Assembly: GCF_016863135.1 (NCBI RefSeq)
Contig: NZ_BOOH01000052.1
Span: 62,001-126,000, forward strand
Direction of reading: 5' to 3'
DNA from: Planobispora longispora
GTDB taxonomy: Bacteria; Actinomycetota; Actinomycetes; Streptosporangiales; Streptosporangiaceae
Length of the DNA: 64,000 bases
The first letter of the stretch is position 1, and each line of letters starts with the position of its first letter. The translations under genes were made by a program, and so were the position numbers. The notes beneath the pieces were generated by a model, which worked only from the letters and a program-made list of their open reading frames with translations, was not told the DNA's origin and searched no databases. Shown here piece by piece: positions 41,179 to 48,836 of this stretch.

Positions 41179-42096
41179 TCAGGGAATGAGGAGCGTCTTG
41201 CCGGGGAGCCGCCCGGTCTCGGCGTCGCGGTGCACCGAGGGAAGTTCGGCGAGCGGGCGCGACTCGGCGACGTCGACCCGCACCGCGCCGGCGTCGACCA
41301 GCTTCACCAGCGCGGCGAGGTGGCCGGTGTCGTTCCGGACGACGAAGCGCACCGCTGTGAGGTGCGGTCCCGCCAGCTGTTCCACCTCGACGGTGGCGGA
41401 CACCAGCACGCCTCCCGGCCGGATCAGCGGCACCAGCTCCGCGGCCTGCGAGGGGGTGACCGCGGCGAAGTTGAACAGCACGTCGACCGGCTCGTCCAGC
41501 GCGTCGGCGAGGGGGGCGGCGGTGTAGTCGACGATCCGGTCGGCGCCGAGCCGCCGGACCGTCTCGGCGCCGCGCGGGCCGGCGGTGGCGATGACGTGCG
41601 CCCCGAGGCGCCCGAGGAGCTGGATGGCGAACCTGCCGACGGTGCCCGAGCCGTTGACCAGCACCCGCTGCCCCGGCCCGACGTCCGCGTGCTCGAACAC
41701 CGCCTGCCACGCGGTGACCCCGGCGATCGGCAGGGCCGCGGCATGGGCCAGCGGAATGGTGGCGGGCGCCGCGACCAGGAGGTCGGCCGCGGCGGTCACG
41801 TACTCGGCCGCCGCGCCGCCGTCGAGCCGGCCGACGACCCGGTCTCCGGCGGCGAACGCGGACACGCCCGCGCCGACCTCGGCGACGACCCCGGCGACGT
41901 CGCCGCCGAGCGTGTACGGCAGGTCCAGCGGGAAGACCGAGCGCAGCCAGCCCCGGCGCATCCCGATCTCGGACGGATTGAACGACGTCGCGGCGACGCG
42001 GACGAGCACCTGGCCGTCACCCGGCGCCGGACGGGGAACGTCGTCCTGCCGGATGACCGAGGCGTCGCCGTACCGGTGGATTCGCATGGCTTTCAT
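41179..42096 (-). CDS. NADP-dependent quinone-oxidoreductase-like MDR enzyme
   Basis: A 305-aa zinc-independent medium-chain reductase. Motifs: MKAMRIHRYGDASVIRQDDV, VLVRVAATSFNPSEIGMRRG, YTLGGDVAGVVAEVGAGVSA, QRVLVNGSGTVGRFAIQLLG (NADPH loop) and LGADRIVDYTAAPLADALDE. No structural zinc cysteines are present. ATG 42096 or 42087 could start it. It is divergent from an AraC regulator 91 bp away, which probably controls it. Substrate unknown (quinone or enone by family). Confidence 0.86.
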   Translation of the reverse strand: MKAMRIHRYGDASVIRQDDVPRPAPGDGQVLVRVAATSFNPSEIGMRRGWLRSVFPLDLPYTLGGDVAGVVAEVGAGVSAFAAGDRVVGRLDGGAAAEYVTAAADLLVAAPATIPLAHAAALPIAGVTAWQAVFEHADVGPGQRVLVNGSGTVGRFAIQLLGRLGAHVIATAGPRGAETVRRLGADRIVDYTAAPLADALDEPVDVLFNFAAVTPSQAAELVPLIRPGGVLVSATVEVEQLAGPHLTAVRFVVRNDTGHLAALVKLVDAGAVRVDVAESRPLAELPSVHRDAETGRLPGKTLLIP

Positions 42097-42187
42097 GTCC
42101 CCCAACCTACGATCACACAGGAAGACGATAAATGCTTAGAAGTCCCTGTTGTATACGTCATCGTCTCCGGCGCATTATGATCGCGGC

Positions 42188-43156
42188 ATGGACGTGCTGA
42201 GCGACGTGCTCGCGATCATGCGCACCGGCCGGCCGCGATCGGCGCAGGTCACCTGGCACGCCCCCTGGGCGCAGCGGTTCGCGCCCGTGCCCGGCGCCGT
42301 GGGCTTCCACGTGATCCTGCGGGGATCGTGCTGGCTCATGCAGCCCGGCGCCGACCCGCTGCCCCTGTCCGCCGGGGACGTCGTGTTCCGGCCGCACGGC
42401 CGGGGCCACACCCTGGCCGACGACCCCTCCACCCGGCCCGTCGCGCCCGCGTGCCACCCGAACGAACCGGCCGCCCTGCGGCGGTACGCCGTCGACACCG
42501 TCGGCGCGCCCTCCGGCGACGGCGGTCCGGCCGCCGTGGTCCTCTGCGGCGCCTACGAGCTCGACCCCGCCCTCGTCCACCCGCTCCTGCACGACCTGCC
42601 GGAACTGGTTCACATACCCGCGCACCTCGGGCGGCGTCCCGAGCTCCGGGCCACCGTCGACCTGCTCGCCGCCGAGCTGGCGCAGCCCCGCCCCGGCGCC
42701 GACGCGCTCATCCCGGCGCTGCTCGACACGCTCCTGCTGTACATCCTGCGGAGCTGGTTCGACCGGCGGCCCGCGCCCCGCGCCACCGGCTGGGCCGCGG
42801 CGCTCAACGACCCCGCCGTCGCCGCGGCGCTGCAGGCCATGCACGACGATCCCGCGCGGCCGTGGACCGTCGCCGCCCTCGCCGCCGAGGCCGGCCTGTC
42901 ACGCGCCCCGTTCGCCCGCCGTTTCACCGCCCTCCTCGGCCAGCCGCCGCTGACCTACCTCACCTGGTGGCGCCTGACCGCCGCCGCGCGGCTCCTGCGG
43001 CAGAGCGACGCGCCGCTGAACGTCATCGCCGGCAGGGTCGGCTACACCTCCTCGTTCGCCTTCGCCAACGCGTTCAAGCGCCGGTACGGCACCGCCCCCG
43101 GCCGATACCGCGGCCGGGGGCGGCGGGCCGCCGAGCCGGCCGGCGTCAAAAAATAG
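42188..43156 (+). CDS. AraC-family regulator with N-terminal cupin
   Basis: A 322-aa regulator. The N-terminal cupin_6 domain (HVILRGSCWLMQPGADPLPL, GDVVFRPHGRGHTLADD) occupies residues 1-190; the C-terminal HTH_18 (about 225-310) reads WTVAALAAEAGLSRAPFARR, FTALLGQPPLTYLTWWRLTA and VGYTSSFAFANAFKRRYGTA. This type usually activates or represses a neighbouring oxidoreductase, here the divergent MDR gene. ATG 42188 is chosen by domain start. Confidence 0.87.
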   Translation: MDVLSDVLAIMRTGRPRSAQVTWHAPWAQRFAPVPGAVGFHVILRGSCWLMQPGADPLPLSAGDVVFRPHGRGHTLADDPSTRPVAPACHPNEPAALRRYAVDTVGAPSGDGGPAAVVLCGAYELDPALVHPLLHDLPELVHIPAHLGRRPELRATVDLLAAELAQPRPGADALIPALLDTLLLYILRSWFDRRPAPRATGWAAALNDPAVAAALQAMHDDPARPWTVAALAAEAGLSRAPFARRFTALLGQPPLTYLTWWRLTAAARLLRQSDAPLNVIAGRVGYTSSFAFANAFKRRYGTAPGRYRGRGRRAAEPAGVKK

Positions 43157-43165
43157 AGAGACGCT

Positions 43166-43182
43166 CTAGAGAACCTCTCTAG
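43166..43182 (+). promoter_or_regulatory. 7-bp inverted repeat before the SDR gene
   Basis: CTAGAGA (43166-43172) and TCTCTAG (43176-43182) around ACC, 20 bp upstream of the SDR start. Candidate operator for the TetR gene encoded downstream. Confidence 0.5.
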
Positions 43183-43201
43183 TCTTCCCTACACTCCCCG
43201 C

Positions 43202-44083
43202 ATGGAATCAACACGCGCAGACCGGCCCGGCTCCCCTCCGACGATCGTGGTGACGGGCGGCAACCGGGGCATCGGATACGCCGTCGCGGCGGAACTGCTG
43301 CGCCACGGCTGTGACGTGGTGCTGGTCAGCCGGGACAGGGGTCGGGGCGAGGCCGCGCGGGCCGCCCTGACCGCCCCCGGCACGGCGGGCCCGCGCCTCG
43401 TCGTGGGAGGCCTCTCCAGTGTCCGGGCGGTGCGCGCCACCGCCGAGGCGATCCGCGAGTTGTGCCCCCGCCTCGACGTGCTGATCCACAACGCCGGTCT
43501 GTGGCCGAGCCGCCGCGTGCTGACCGAGGACGGGCTGGAGGAGGCCTTCGCCGTCAACCACCTGGCGCCGTTCCTGCTCAACCACGAGCTGGAGCCGTTG
43601 CTGGCCGCCTCGGGGGCCAGGGTCGTGCAGGTCGGCGCCGGGCTGTACGTCAAAGGACAGGCCGATCCCGAGCGCACCCCCACCGGACTGGACTTCCACC
43701 CCGTACGGACCTACGCCGACACCAAGCTGTGCAACCTGCTGCTCCTGCCGCGGTTCGCCGAGCGCTGGCGGGACGCCGGAGTGACCGTCAACGCCGTGCA
43801 CCCCGGGGTGATCCGCACCGGCCTGGGGGATCGGGGCGGGCCCGTGGGCTACCTGCTCAAGGCCGTGAAGCTGCTGTGGAAGAGCCCGGAGGCCGGGGCC
43901 GGGCCCGTGGTCAGGCTGGCCCTGGCCGAGGAGCTCGCCGGGCGGACGGGACTCTACTTCAACCTGGAACAGGAGGAGGCGCCGGCCCCGGTCGCCGCCG
44001 ACGCGGAGCTCGCGGGGCGGCTCTGGGAGCAGGCGCTGGAACTCGCGGGTCTGGAGCGGACGCCGCCGCCCGCCCGTCGCTGA
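43202..44083 (+). CDS. SDR family protein (retinol-dehydrogenase-like)
   Basis: A 293-aa SDR. The nucleotide motif is VVTGGNRGIGYAVAAELLRH and LDVLIHNAGLWPSRRVLTED carries NAG; YADTK supplies Tyr and Lys. The usual catalytic Ser strand is VVQVGAGLYVKG, with no Ser, so catalysis may be altered. The C-terminal FNLEQEEAPAPVAADAEL resembles the retinol-dehydrogenase-like group. ATG 43202 is 20 bp after an inverted repeat. It is followed by a TetR gene on the same strand. Confidence 0.8.
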   Translation: MESTRADRPGSPPTIVVTGGNRGIGYAVAAELLRHGCDVVLVSRDRGRGEAARAALTAPGTAGPRLVVGGLSSVRAVRATAEAIRELCPRLDVLIHNAGLWPSRRVLTEDGLEEAFAVNHLAPFLLNHELEPLLAASGARVVQVGAGLYVKGQADPERTPTGLDFHPVRTYADTKLCNLLLLPRFAERWRDAGVTVNAVHPGVIRTGLGDRGGPVGYLLKAVKLLWKSPEAGAGPVVRLALAEELAGRTGLYFNLEQEEAPAPVAADAELAGRLWEQALELAGLERTPPPARR

Positions 44084-44129
44084 ACGGCCGTACCATCGCC
44101 TGACGACTGCTGATCTCCGAACGGCTGTG

Positions 44130-44777
44130 ATGTCACCGAAACACCAGCGGGGCGAGATGACCGTCGACCGCGTCCTCGCGGCGGCGCTCGACCTCTACGC
44201 GGAGGACCCCGACGGGCTCACGATGACCGCGCTGATCGCCAGGACCGGCGTCAGCAGCGGCAGCCTCTACCACCACTTCGGCAGCCTCGACGGGCTCGCC
44301 GCGGCGCTCTACATCCGCTGCATGGCCGACCTGCTGGACGCGGTCGCCACCGCGGTCGAGGCGGCCGGATCGGCGCGCGAGGGCATCCGGGCCTTCTCGG
44401 AGGCGTACCTGGGATTCGCCCGCGACCGCCGCGCGGCGGCGCACTTCATCCACGCCTCGGCCTACGCGGCGTTCCTCCCCGCCCACGCGGGGCGCATCGC
44501 GCGGGCCAAAGAGCCCGCGATGCGCAGGATCGCCGCCTGGCTGGGGCCGCACATCGCCGCCGGGCGCATCGTCGACCTCCCCGGCCCGCTCCTGGAGATG
44601 CTCGTCGTCGGACCCCTGGCGGAGACGACCCGCCGCTGGCTCGCCACCGGCCCCGCGGAGAGCGCGCACCGCGGAACGGGACGGGGAGCCGGCTCCGGCG
44701 CGGATCCCGGCGTGGACCTGGAGGCGGCGGCCCGGCTGCTCCCCGAGCGCATCTGGCGGTCGGTCCGCGGCGAGTAG
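44130..44777 (+). CDS. TetR-family transcriptional regulator
   Basis: A 215-aa TetR protein. DNA-binding part: TVDRVLAAALDLYAEDPDGL, TMTALIARTGVSSGSLYHHF, GSLDGLAAALYIRCMADLLD. The C-terminal domain ends with a Gly-rich insert (GTGRGAGSGADPGVDLEAAA). ATG 44130 or GTG 44127 could start it. It lies 46 bp after the SDR gene and likely represses that operon through the CTAGAGA repeat. Its 3' end is part of a 45-bp direct duplication. Confidence 0.85.
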   Translation: MSPKHQRGEMTVDRVLAAALDLYAEDPDGLTMTALIARTGVSSGSLYHHFGSLDGLAAALYIRCMADLLDAVATAVEAAGSAREGIRAFSEAYLGFARDRRAAAHFIHASAYAAFLPAHAGRIARAKEPAMRRIAAWLGPHIAAGRIVDLPGPLLEMLVVGPLAETTRRWLATGPAESAHRGTGRGAGSGADPGVDLEAAARLLPERIWRSVRGE

Positions 44778-44846
44778 GGGTGTCCCGTTCCACGGCGATC
44801 GGCGGTCGGTCCGCTGGCGGGGAGGGTGTCCCGTTCCACGGCGATT
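44755..44846 (+). repeat. about 45-bp tandem duplication across the tetR stop
   Basis: 44755-44800 and 44802-44846 match closely (GGCGGTCGGTCCGC, then GTGTCCCGTTCCACGGCGAT). The first copy holds the last codons and the stop of the TetR gene. Confidence 0.75.
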
Positions 44847-44875
44847 CCGGCCGCGGCGCCCTGAGCCCTCCTTCT

Positions 44876-44933
44876 TGACAAGACGCCGCAGAAAAGTCAT
44901 GTCACCATTTACCGTTAGGAAACTTTCTTTTAC
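44876..44933 (+). promoter_or_regulatory. promoter region of the LPMO gene with AGGAAA/TTTC element
   Basis: TTGACA (44876-44881) is a good -35; no clear -10 is seen at 17 bp. An imperfect dyad GTTAGGAAAC then TTTCTTTTAC (44914-44933) resembles the AGGAAA-N-TTTCCT sites recalled for ROK-type regulators of chitin/chitosan genes. The region is A/T-rich. Confidence 0.4.
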
Positions 44934-44966
44934 ATTTCTATCAACCCCCCAGCAAAGGAGTAGGAC

Positions 44967-45698
44967 GTGCGAAAAACGATCATGCTCATCGCGGTGGCGT
45001 TGATGACCCTCGGGGCCACGGTGCTCACCGCCACACCGGCCTCGGCCCACGGATACATCTCCTCGCCGCCGAGCCGTCAGGCGTTCTGCGCCCAGGGCAA
45101 GGTCCCCAACTGCGGTGACATCATCTACGAGCCCCAGAGCGTGGAAGGCCCCAAGGGGCAGCGCAGCTGCCACGGCGGCGTCGCCCGGTTCGCCCAGCTG
45201 AGCGATGAGAGCAAGCCCTGGCCCGCGACCTCGGTCGGCACCAGCGTCACGTTCAACTGGGTGCTCACCGCCCGGCACGCGACCAGCACCTGGGAGTACT
45301 ACATCGGCAACACCCGCATCGCGCTCTTCAACGACAACGGCAGGCAACCCGGCGCGACGGTGTCGCACAACGTGAGCCTCGCCGGCTACAGCGGGCGGCA
45401 GAAGGTCCTGGCCATCTGGAACATCGCCGACACCGCGATGGCCTTCTACTCCTGCGTCGACCTGCAGATCGGCGGCGGCAACCCGAACCCCACCCCCACC
45501 CCGACGGTGACCCCGACCAGGACGCCCACCCCCACCCCGACCTCGACGGCCCCCTCCGGGACCTGGAGGGCGGGGACCGCGTACGCGGTGGGCGCGCAGG
45601 TCACCTACGCGGGCGCGAGCTACCGCTGCCTGCAGGCGCACACGTCCATGGCCGGCTGGGAGCCGCCGAACGTCCCGGCGCTCTGGCAGCGGCTCTGA
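44967..45698 (+). CDS. AA10 lytic polysaccharide monooxygenase with CBM5/12
   Basis: A 243-aa secreted copper enzyme that cleaves chitin or cellulose oxidatively. Signal peptide 1-27 (LIAVALMTLGATVLTATPAS) leaves His28 as the N-terminal copper ligand (HGYISSPPSRQAFC). The second copper His is in TARHATSTWEYYIG. A Thr/Pro linker (about residues 173-195) leads to a CBM5/12 module (WRAGTAYAVGAQVTYAGASY, WEPPNVPALWQ). GTG 44967 has AAAGGAG upstream. The gene is single, with its own promoter and a strong terminator. Confidence 0.92.
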   Translation: MRKTIMLIAVALMTLGATVLTATPASAHGYISSPPSRQAFCAQGKVPNCGDIIYEPQSVEGPKGQRSCHGGVARFAQLSDESKPWPATSVGTSVTFNWVLTARHATSTWEYYIGNTRIALFNDNGRQPGATVSHNVSLAGYSGRQKVLAIWNIADTAMAFYSCVDLQIGGGNPNPTPTPTVTPTRTPTPTPTSTAPSGTWRAGTAYAVGAQVTYAGASYRCLQAHTSMAGWEPPNVPALWQRL

Positions 45699-45713
45699 CG
45701 CGGAAGGGAGGAA

Positions 45714-45767
45714 GGCGGTGAGGCGCCCGTCCCGGCGTGACCTCTCCGGGGCGGGCGCCTCACCGCC
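45714..45767 (+). terminator. 16-bp perfect hairpin terminator after the LPMO gene
   Basis: GGCGGTGAGGCGCCCG (45714-45729) pairs perfectly with CGGGCGCCTCACCGCC (45752-45767). Confidence 0.85.
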
Positions 45768-45787
45768 GCGACGCCCATGAGACACCT

Positions 45788-46543
45788 ATGAGCCGGATCC
45801 TCGCGAACCGGACGCCCTTGAGCCGGACGCCCCTGAGTCGGATGCCTCTGAGCCGGATGTCCAGGGGCTGCCTGGCCCTGGGCATCGCCGCCGCGAGCGT
45901 GCTGGCGGCCTCTGCCTGCGGTGCTGACGCCGCCTCGCACCACCACGCCGGACCGGCGCCCGATGGCGCGGCCCCGGCGCCCGGTGTCACGACTCCGGTG
46001 GCCGGTGGTACGGCGCCCGCGACAGACGATGGAACGGAGGCGGATGCCGCGACCCGGCCCGCGGAGAGCGACACCCCGGCCGGGGTCTTCAACGCCGCCG
46101 ACGTGATGTTCCTGCAGATGATGATCCCGCACCACCGCCAGGGCGCGGAGCTGGCCGCTCTGGCGAAGGCCCGCTCGGCGCGCGAGCCGGTGCGCACGCT
46201 GGCCGCGGCGATCGCGGCCACCCAGGGCGACGAGGCCCGGACCATGACGGACTGGCTGCGGGCCTGGAGACAGCCGCTGGAGGCGGAGCCGCACGCCCAC
46301 GACGCGCACGGCGGCCTGCACGTCACCCCGGCGGAGGAGGCCGAGGCGCTGGCGGGGCTGCGCGGGGCCGCCTTCGACGCGCGCTTCCTCAACGTGCTGA
46401 TCGCCCACCAGCACAACGCGGTGGAGATGGCCCGCACCGAGCTGAAGACCGGCAGGAATCCGCAGGCGGTGGAGCTGGCCCGGCGGATCGAGCGGTCCCG
46501 CTCGGAGCAGATCCGGCAGATGCTCGCCGAGCTGTCCTCCTGA
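45788..46543 (+). CDS. DUF305 family lipoprotein, putative copper/metal-handling
   Basis: A 251-aa exported lipoprotein. The signal ends in the lipobox LAASAC; residues before it (LSRTPLSRMPLSRMSR) come from a 15-bp DNA repeat, so ATG 45857 could be the true start. A Pro/Ala linker leads to a ferritin-like DUF305 domain with MFLQMMIPHHRQGAELAALA and LIAHQHNAVEMARTEL, whose His/Met pairs can bind metal. Its function is unknown; some relatives lie near copper genes. Confidence 0.82.
   Translation: MSRILANRTPLSRTPLSRMPLSRMSRGCLALGIAAASVLAASACGADAASHHHAGPAPDGAAPAPGVTTPVAGGTAPATDDGTEADAATRPAESDTPAGVFNAADVMFLQMMIPHHRQGAELAALAKARSAREPVRTLAAAIAATQGDEARTMTDWLRAWRQPLEAEPHAHDAHGGLHVTPAEEAEALAGLRGAAFDARFLNVLIAHQHNAVEMARTELKTGRNPQAVELARRIERSRSEQIRQMLAELSS
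45803..45862 (+). repeat. 15-bp in-frame repeat in the DUF305 signal region
   Basis: Four 15-bp units (45803-45817, 45818-45832, 45833-45847, 45848-45862) encoding repeats of LSR-T/M-P. Confidence 0.8.
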
Positions 46544-46556
46544 GGGCTCCGGATCG

Positions 46557-46596
46557 GGCGGGGAGACCGTGAAACCTCCGGCACGGTCTCCCCGCC
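46557..46596 (+). terminator. 15-bp perfect hairpin terminator after the DUF305 gene
   Basis: GGCGGGGAGACCGTG (46557-46571) and CACGGTCTCCCCGCC (46582-46596). A run of GCCGCCC heptamers follows directly to about 46636. Confidence 0.8.
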
Positions 46597-46684
46597 GCCC
46601 GCCGCCCGCCGCCCGCCGCCCGCCGCCCGCCGCCTGCCCTCCGGCTGCCGGGCGGACGGCGGGCCGGCCCTTCGGGCGCCGCGG

Positions 46685-46781
46685 TCCCGGTCAATCCGCC
46701 GGGTTCGCAGTCCGGGTCAGTCCGCCGGGTTCGCGGTCCCCGTCAACCTGCCGGGTTCGTGATCCCGGTCAGTCTGCCGCC
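46685..46781. repeat. 26-bp tandem repeat derived from the 3' end of the FGE gene
   Basis: Units at 46685-46710, 46711-46736, 46737-46762 and a partial 46763-46781 share the core TCAnTCnGCCGGGTTCG-like text. The partial unit contains the last codons and stop (46769-46771) of the FGE gene, so the array appears to be extra copies of that gene end. Confidence 0.8.
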
Positions 46782-47785
46782 ACCGTGCGGAAGCCGCAGT
46801 TGCCGCTGCTCGACTCGGGGGTGTTCGACGAGCGGGCGGCGACCCGGTAGCGGTAGCAGTAGGAGCGGTGGCACAGGTAGGAGCCGCCGCGCATGACGCG
46901 CCGCTCGCCCGTCTCGGGGCCCCGGGGGTCGTGCTCCGGCGAGCTCGCGTAGTAGCAGGGGGAGAACCAGTCGGCGCACCACTCCCAGACGTTGCCCGCG
47001 ACCTCGTGCAGGCCGAAGCCGTTGGCGGGGTAGGAGCGCACCGGGGCGGTGGCGAGCCACCCGTCCTCCCCGGTGTTGCGCCGGGGGAAGCGCCCCTGCC
47101 ATATGTTGCACATCCAGCGGCCGTCGGGGACCGGCTCGTCCCCCCAGGCGAACCGGCGGCCCTCCAGACCGCCCCGCGCGGCGTACTCCCACTCGGCCTC
47201 GGTCGGCAGCCGCCGCCCCGCCCAGGCGCAGTAGGCCAGGGCGTCGTTCCAGGACACGTGAACCACCGGGTGGTCCCGCAGCTCGGCCGCGTCCGACAGC
47301 GGCCCGTACGGACGACGCCAGTCGGCGCCCCGCACCATCAGCCACCAGGGGGCGCCCGCCACCGCGCCGAGGACGTCGGCGCGCTCGGCGGCGAGCGCCT
47401 GGTGGAAGACCGCCGACGAGCCGTGGATCTCCGCCTCGGTGCGGTAGCCGGTCGCCGCGACGAACGCCGCGAACCGTCGGACGGTCACCGCGGTCGCGTC
47501 GATCCGGAAGGGGGCGAGCCGTACGGCGTGCACCGGCGCCTCGCCGTCGGCCGGGTAGCCCTCGCCGAACGCGTCGCCCATCGCGAACACGCCGCCGGGC
47601 AGCGCGACGTCCTCGTGCGCGGGCGGGGCGTGTCCGGGGGATCCGGGGAGGGCGTCCGGCGGGGAGGCGGAAGCCGCGACGCCCGCCGGAGGGTCGATGC
47701 CGGGGCCCGTCAGGGGGACGGCGCAGCGGGTCCCTTCGCGGTCCCGGCCGACGCCGGGGGCGCAACACGCCGGTCCGGTGCCCAT
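46769..47785 (-). CDS. formylglycine-generating enzyme (sulfatase-modifying factor)
   Basis: A 338-aa copper-dependent enzyme that turns the sulfatase active-site Cys into formylglycine. Domain marks: VALPGGVFAMGDAFGEGYPA, YRTEAEIHGSSAVFHQAL, WRRPYGPLSDAAELRDHPVV, GRRLPTEAEWEYAARGGLEG, GLHEVAGNVWEWCADWFSP and VMRGGSYLCHRSYCYRYRVA, where the two Cys of CHRSYC are the copper-binding pair. ATG 47785 has GGAAGGAG upstream. The client sulfatase next door is a pseudogene, so another sulfatase must exist or the gene is losing its role. Confidence 0.92.
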   Translation of the reverse strand: MGTGPACCAPGVGRDREGTRCAVPLTGPGIDPPAGVAASASPPDALPGSPGHAPPAHEDVALPGGVFAMGDAFGEGYPADGEAPVHAVRLAPFRIDATAVTVRRFAAFVAATGYRTEAEIHGSSAVFHQALAAERADVLGAVAGAPWWLMVRGADWRRPYGPLSDAAELRDHPVVHVSWNDALAYCAWAGRRLPTEAEWEYAARGGLEGRRFAWGDEPVPDGRWMCNIWQGRFPRRNTGEDGWLATAPVRSYPANGFGLHEVAGNVWEWCADWFSPCYYASSPEHDPRGPETGERRVMRGGSYLCHRSYCYRYRVAARSSNTPESSSGNCGFRTVAAD

Positions 47786-47910
47786 CCAACTCCTTCCGCC
47801 GCGCCGTCTTCCGGGCGCCTCCGCCCGCAACCCGTCGGCCGGCCGGTGCGCAGACGGCGACCCTATCCGGTAACGGCCCTTGACCTGCGGGGAAGCGAAT
47901 CATTGTAAAA

Positions 47911-47938
47911 CAATGCACATAGGTGATCATGCACATTG
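47911..47938. promoter_or_regulatory. imperfect dyad in the FGE/PadR divergent region
   Basis: CAATGCACAT (47911-47920) and ATGCACATTG (47929-47938) form an inverted repeat with two inner mismatches and also a direct ATGCACAT repeat. Position and A/T content suit a PadR operator. Confidence 0.45.
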
Positions 47939-47959
47939 CAATGCCCGAAGGGTGCCGGT

Positions 47960-48529
47960 GTGAGATTCGAGTACGTCCTGCTGTCGCTCCTGGCGGCCCG
48001 CCCCTACAGCGGATACGACCTGGGCAGATGGCTGGAGTCGGAAGGCCAGTTCCTGCGCCCCCGCGCCCACCACAGCCAGATCTACCGCTCGCTGGCCAGG
48101 ATGGTGGCCGACGGCTGGGTCCGCTACGAGGTCGACGCGCGGGAAGGACGGCCGGACGCCAAGGTCTACCGGCTGACCCTCCTCGGGCGCGAGGTGCTCC
48201 TGGAGTGGGTGCGCTCGCCGTACGAGCCGCCGAGCCGGTTCCAGGAGCCGGACTTCATGGCCCGGTTCGGCTTCGCCGCGGCGCTGGACCGGCGGGCGGC
48301 CGTCGCCCTGCTCAGGACCGAGCTGGACCACCGCCGCGCCCAGGTGGCGCGCAGCCGCGGCCGCGACCGCACGATGCGCTTCCAGGAACCGATCCCGGAG
48401 CTGGACCCGGTCCGGGCGCAGGCGGTCTTCGACCGCATGCACGAGTACGGCATGCGCGCGGTGGACCAGTGGATCGAGTGGCTGGAGGACATGCTCCACC
48501 GGCTGGAGGAGGGGGAGGACGCCCGATGA
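47960..48529 (+). CDS. PadR-family transcriptional regulator
   Basis: A 189-aa PadR regulator. Winged helix: FEYVLLSLLAARPYSGYDLG, RPRAHHSQIYRSLARMVADG, WVRYEVDAREGRPDAKVYRL; C-terminal domain: FMARFGFAAALDRRAAVALL, and a long helix to the end. GTG 47960 fits the domain start. It is divergent from the FGE gene and overlaps the sulfatase remnant (ATGA), so it once regulated a sulfatase operon and may still control the FGE gene. Confidence 0.85.
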   Translation: MRFEYVLLSLLAARPYSGYDLGRWLESEGQFLRPRAHHSQIYRSLARMVADGWVRYEVDAREGRPDAKVYRLTLLGREVLLEWVRSPYEPPSRFQEPDFMARFGFAAALDRRAAVALLRTELDHRRAQVARSRGRDRTMRFQEPIPELDPVRAQAVFDRMHEYGMRAVDQWIEWLEDMLHRLEEGEDAR

Positions 48530-48781
48530 AGGCGATCATGGTGATGTTCGACAGCCTCAACCGGCACATGCTGCCGCCGTACGGGGCGGACTGGACGCAC
48601 GCGCCGAACTTCGCCCCGCCCGCCGGGAGATCCACACCGGGCGCCACAACTTCCTGCACCGCAGCTGGGGCCGCTGGAGCCGTTCGACTACGGCGGCATC
48701 GGCCTGTTCGGCCTGTTCTTCGGGCTCATGGGCGTGATGCAGGGCGTCAACCCCGGCGTCAACCGGCCCTCTCACCGATAA
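48526..48781 (+). pseudogene. sulfatase gene with internal deletions and frameshifts
   Basis: The start is typical of a PadR-linked sulfatase: MKAIMVMFDSLNRHMLPPYG, then ADWTHAPNFA. It is followed, in another frame, by PARREIHTGRHNFLHRSWG (the segment just after the catalytic C-x-P-x-R in relatives), then in the third frame by PLEPFDYGGIGLFGLFFGLM and GVMQGVNPGVNRPSHR. The stretch holding the catalytic Cys is gone and about 400 downstream residues are missing. The last hydrophobic piece is not sulfatase-like and may come from a deleted neighbour such as a transporter. Confidence 0.75.
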
Positions 48782-48836
48782 TCGTCATACGGCGACGACG
48801 GTTTGGTCGTTGACGGATTCGCAGGAGGAGGCGACG

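Noticed and set aside
42106-42187. Operator in the MDR/AraC divergent gap
   Set aside because: Only a weak, widely spaced GACGAT/ATCGTC pair could be found; not better than chance.
46597-46636. GCCGCCC heptamer run as a regulatory element
   Set aside because: Simple-sequence DNA after a terminator; no promoter or gene depends on it.
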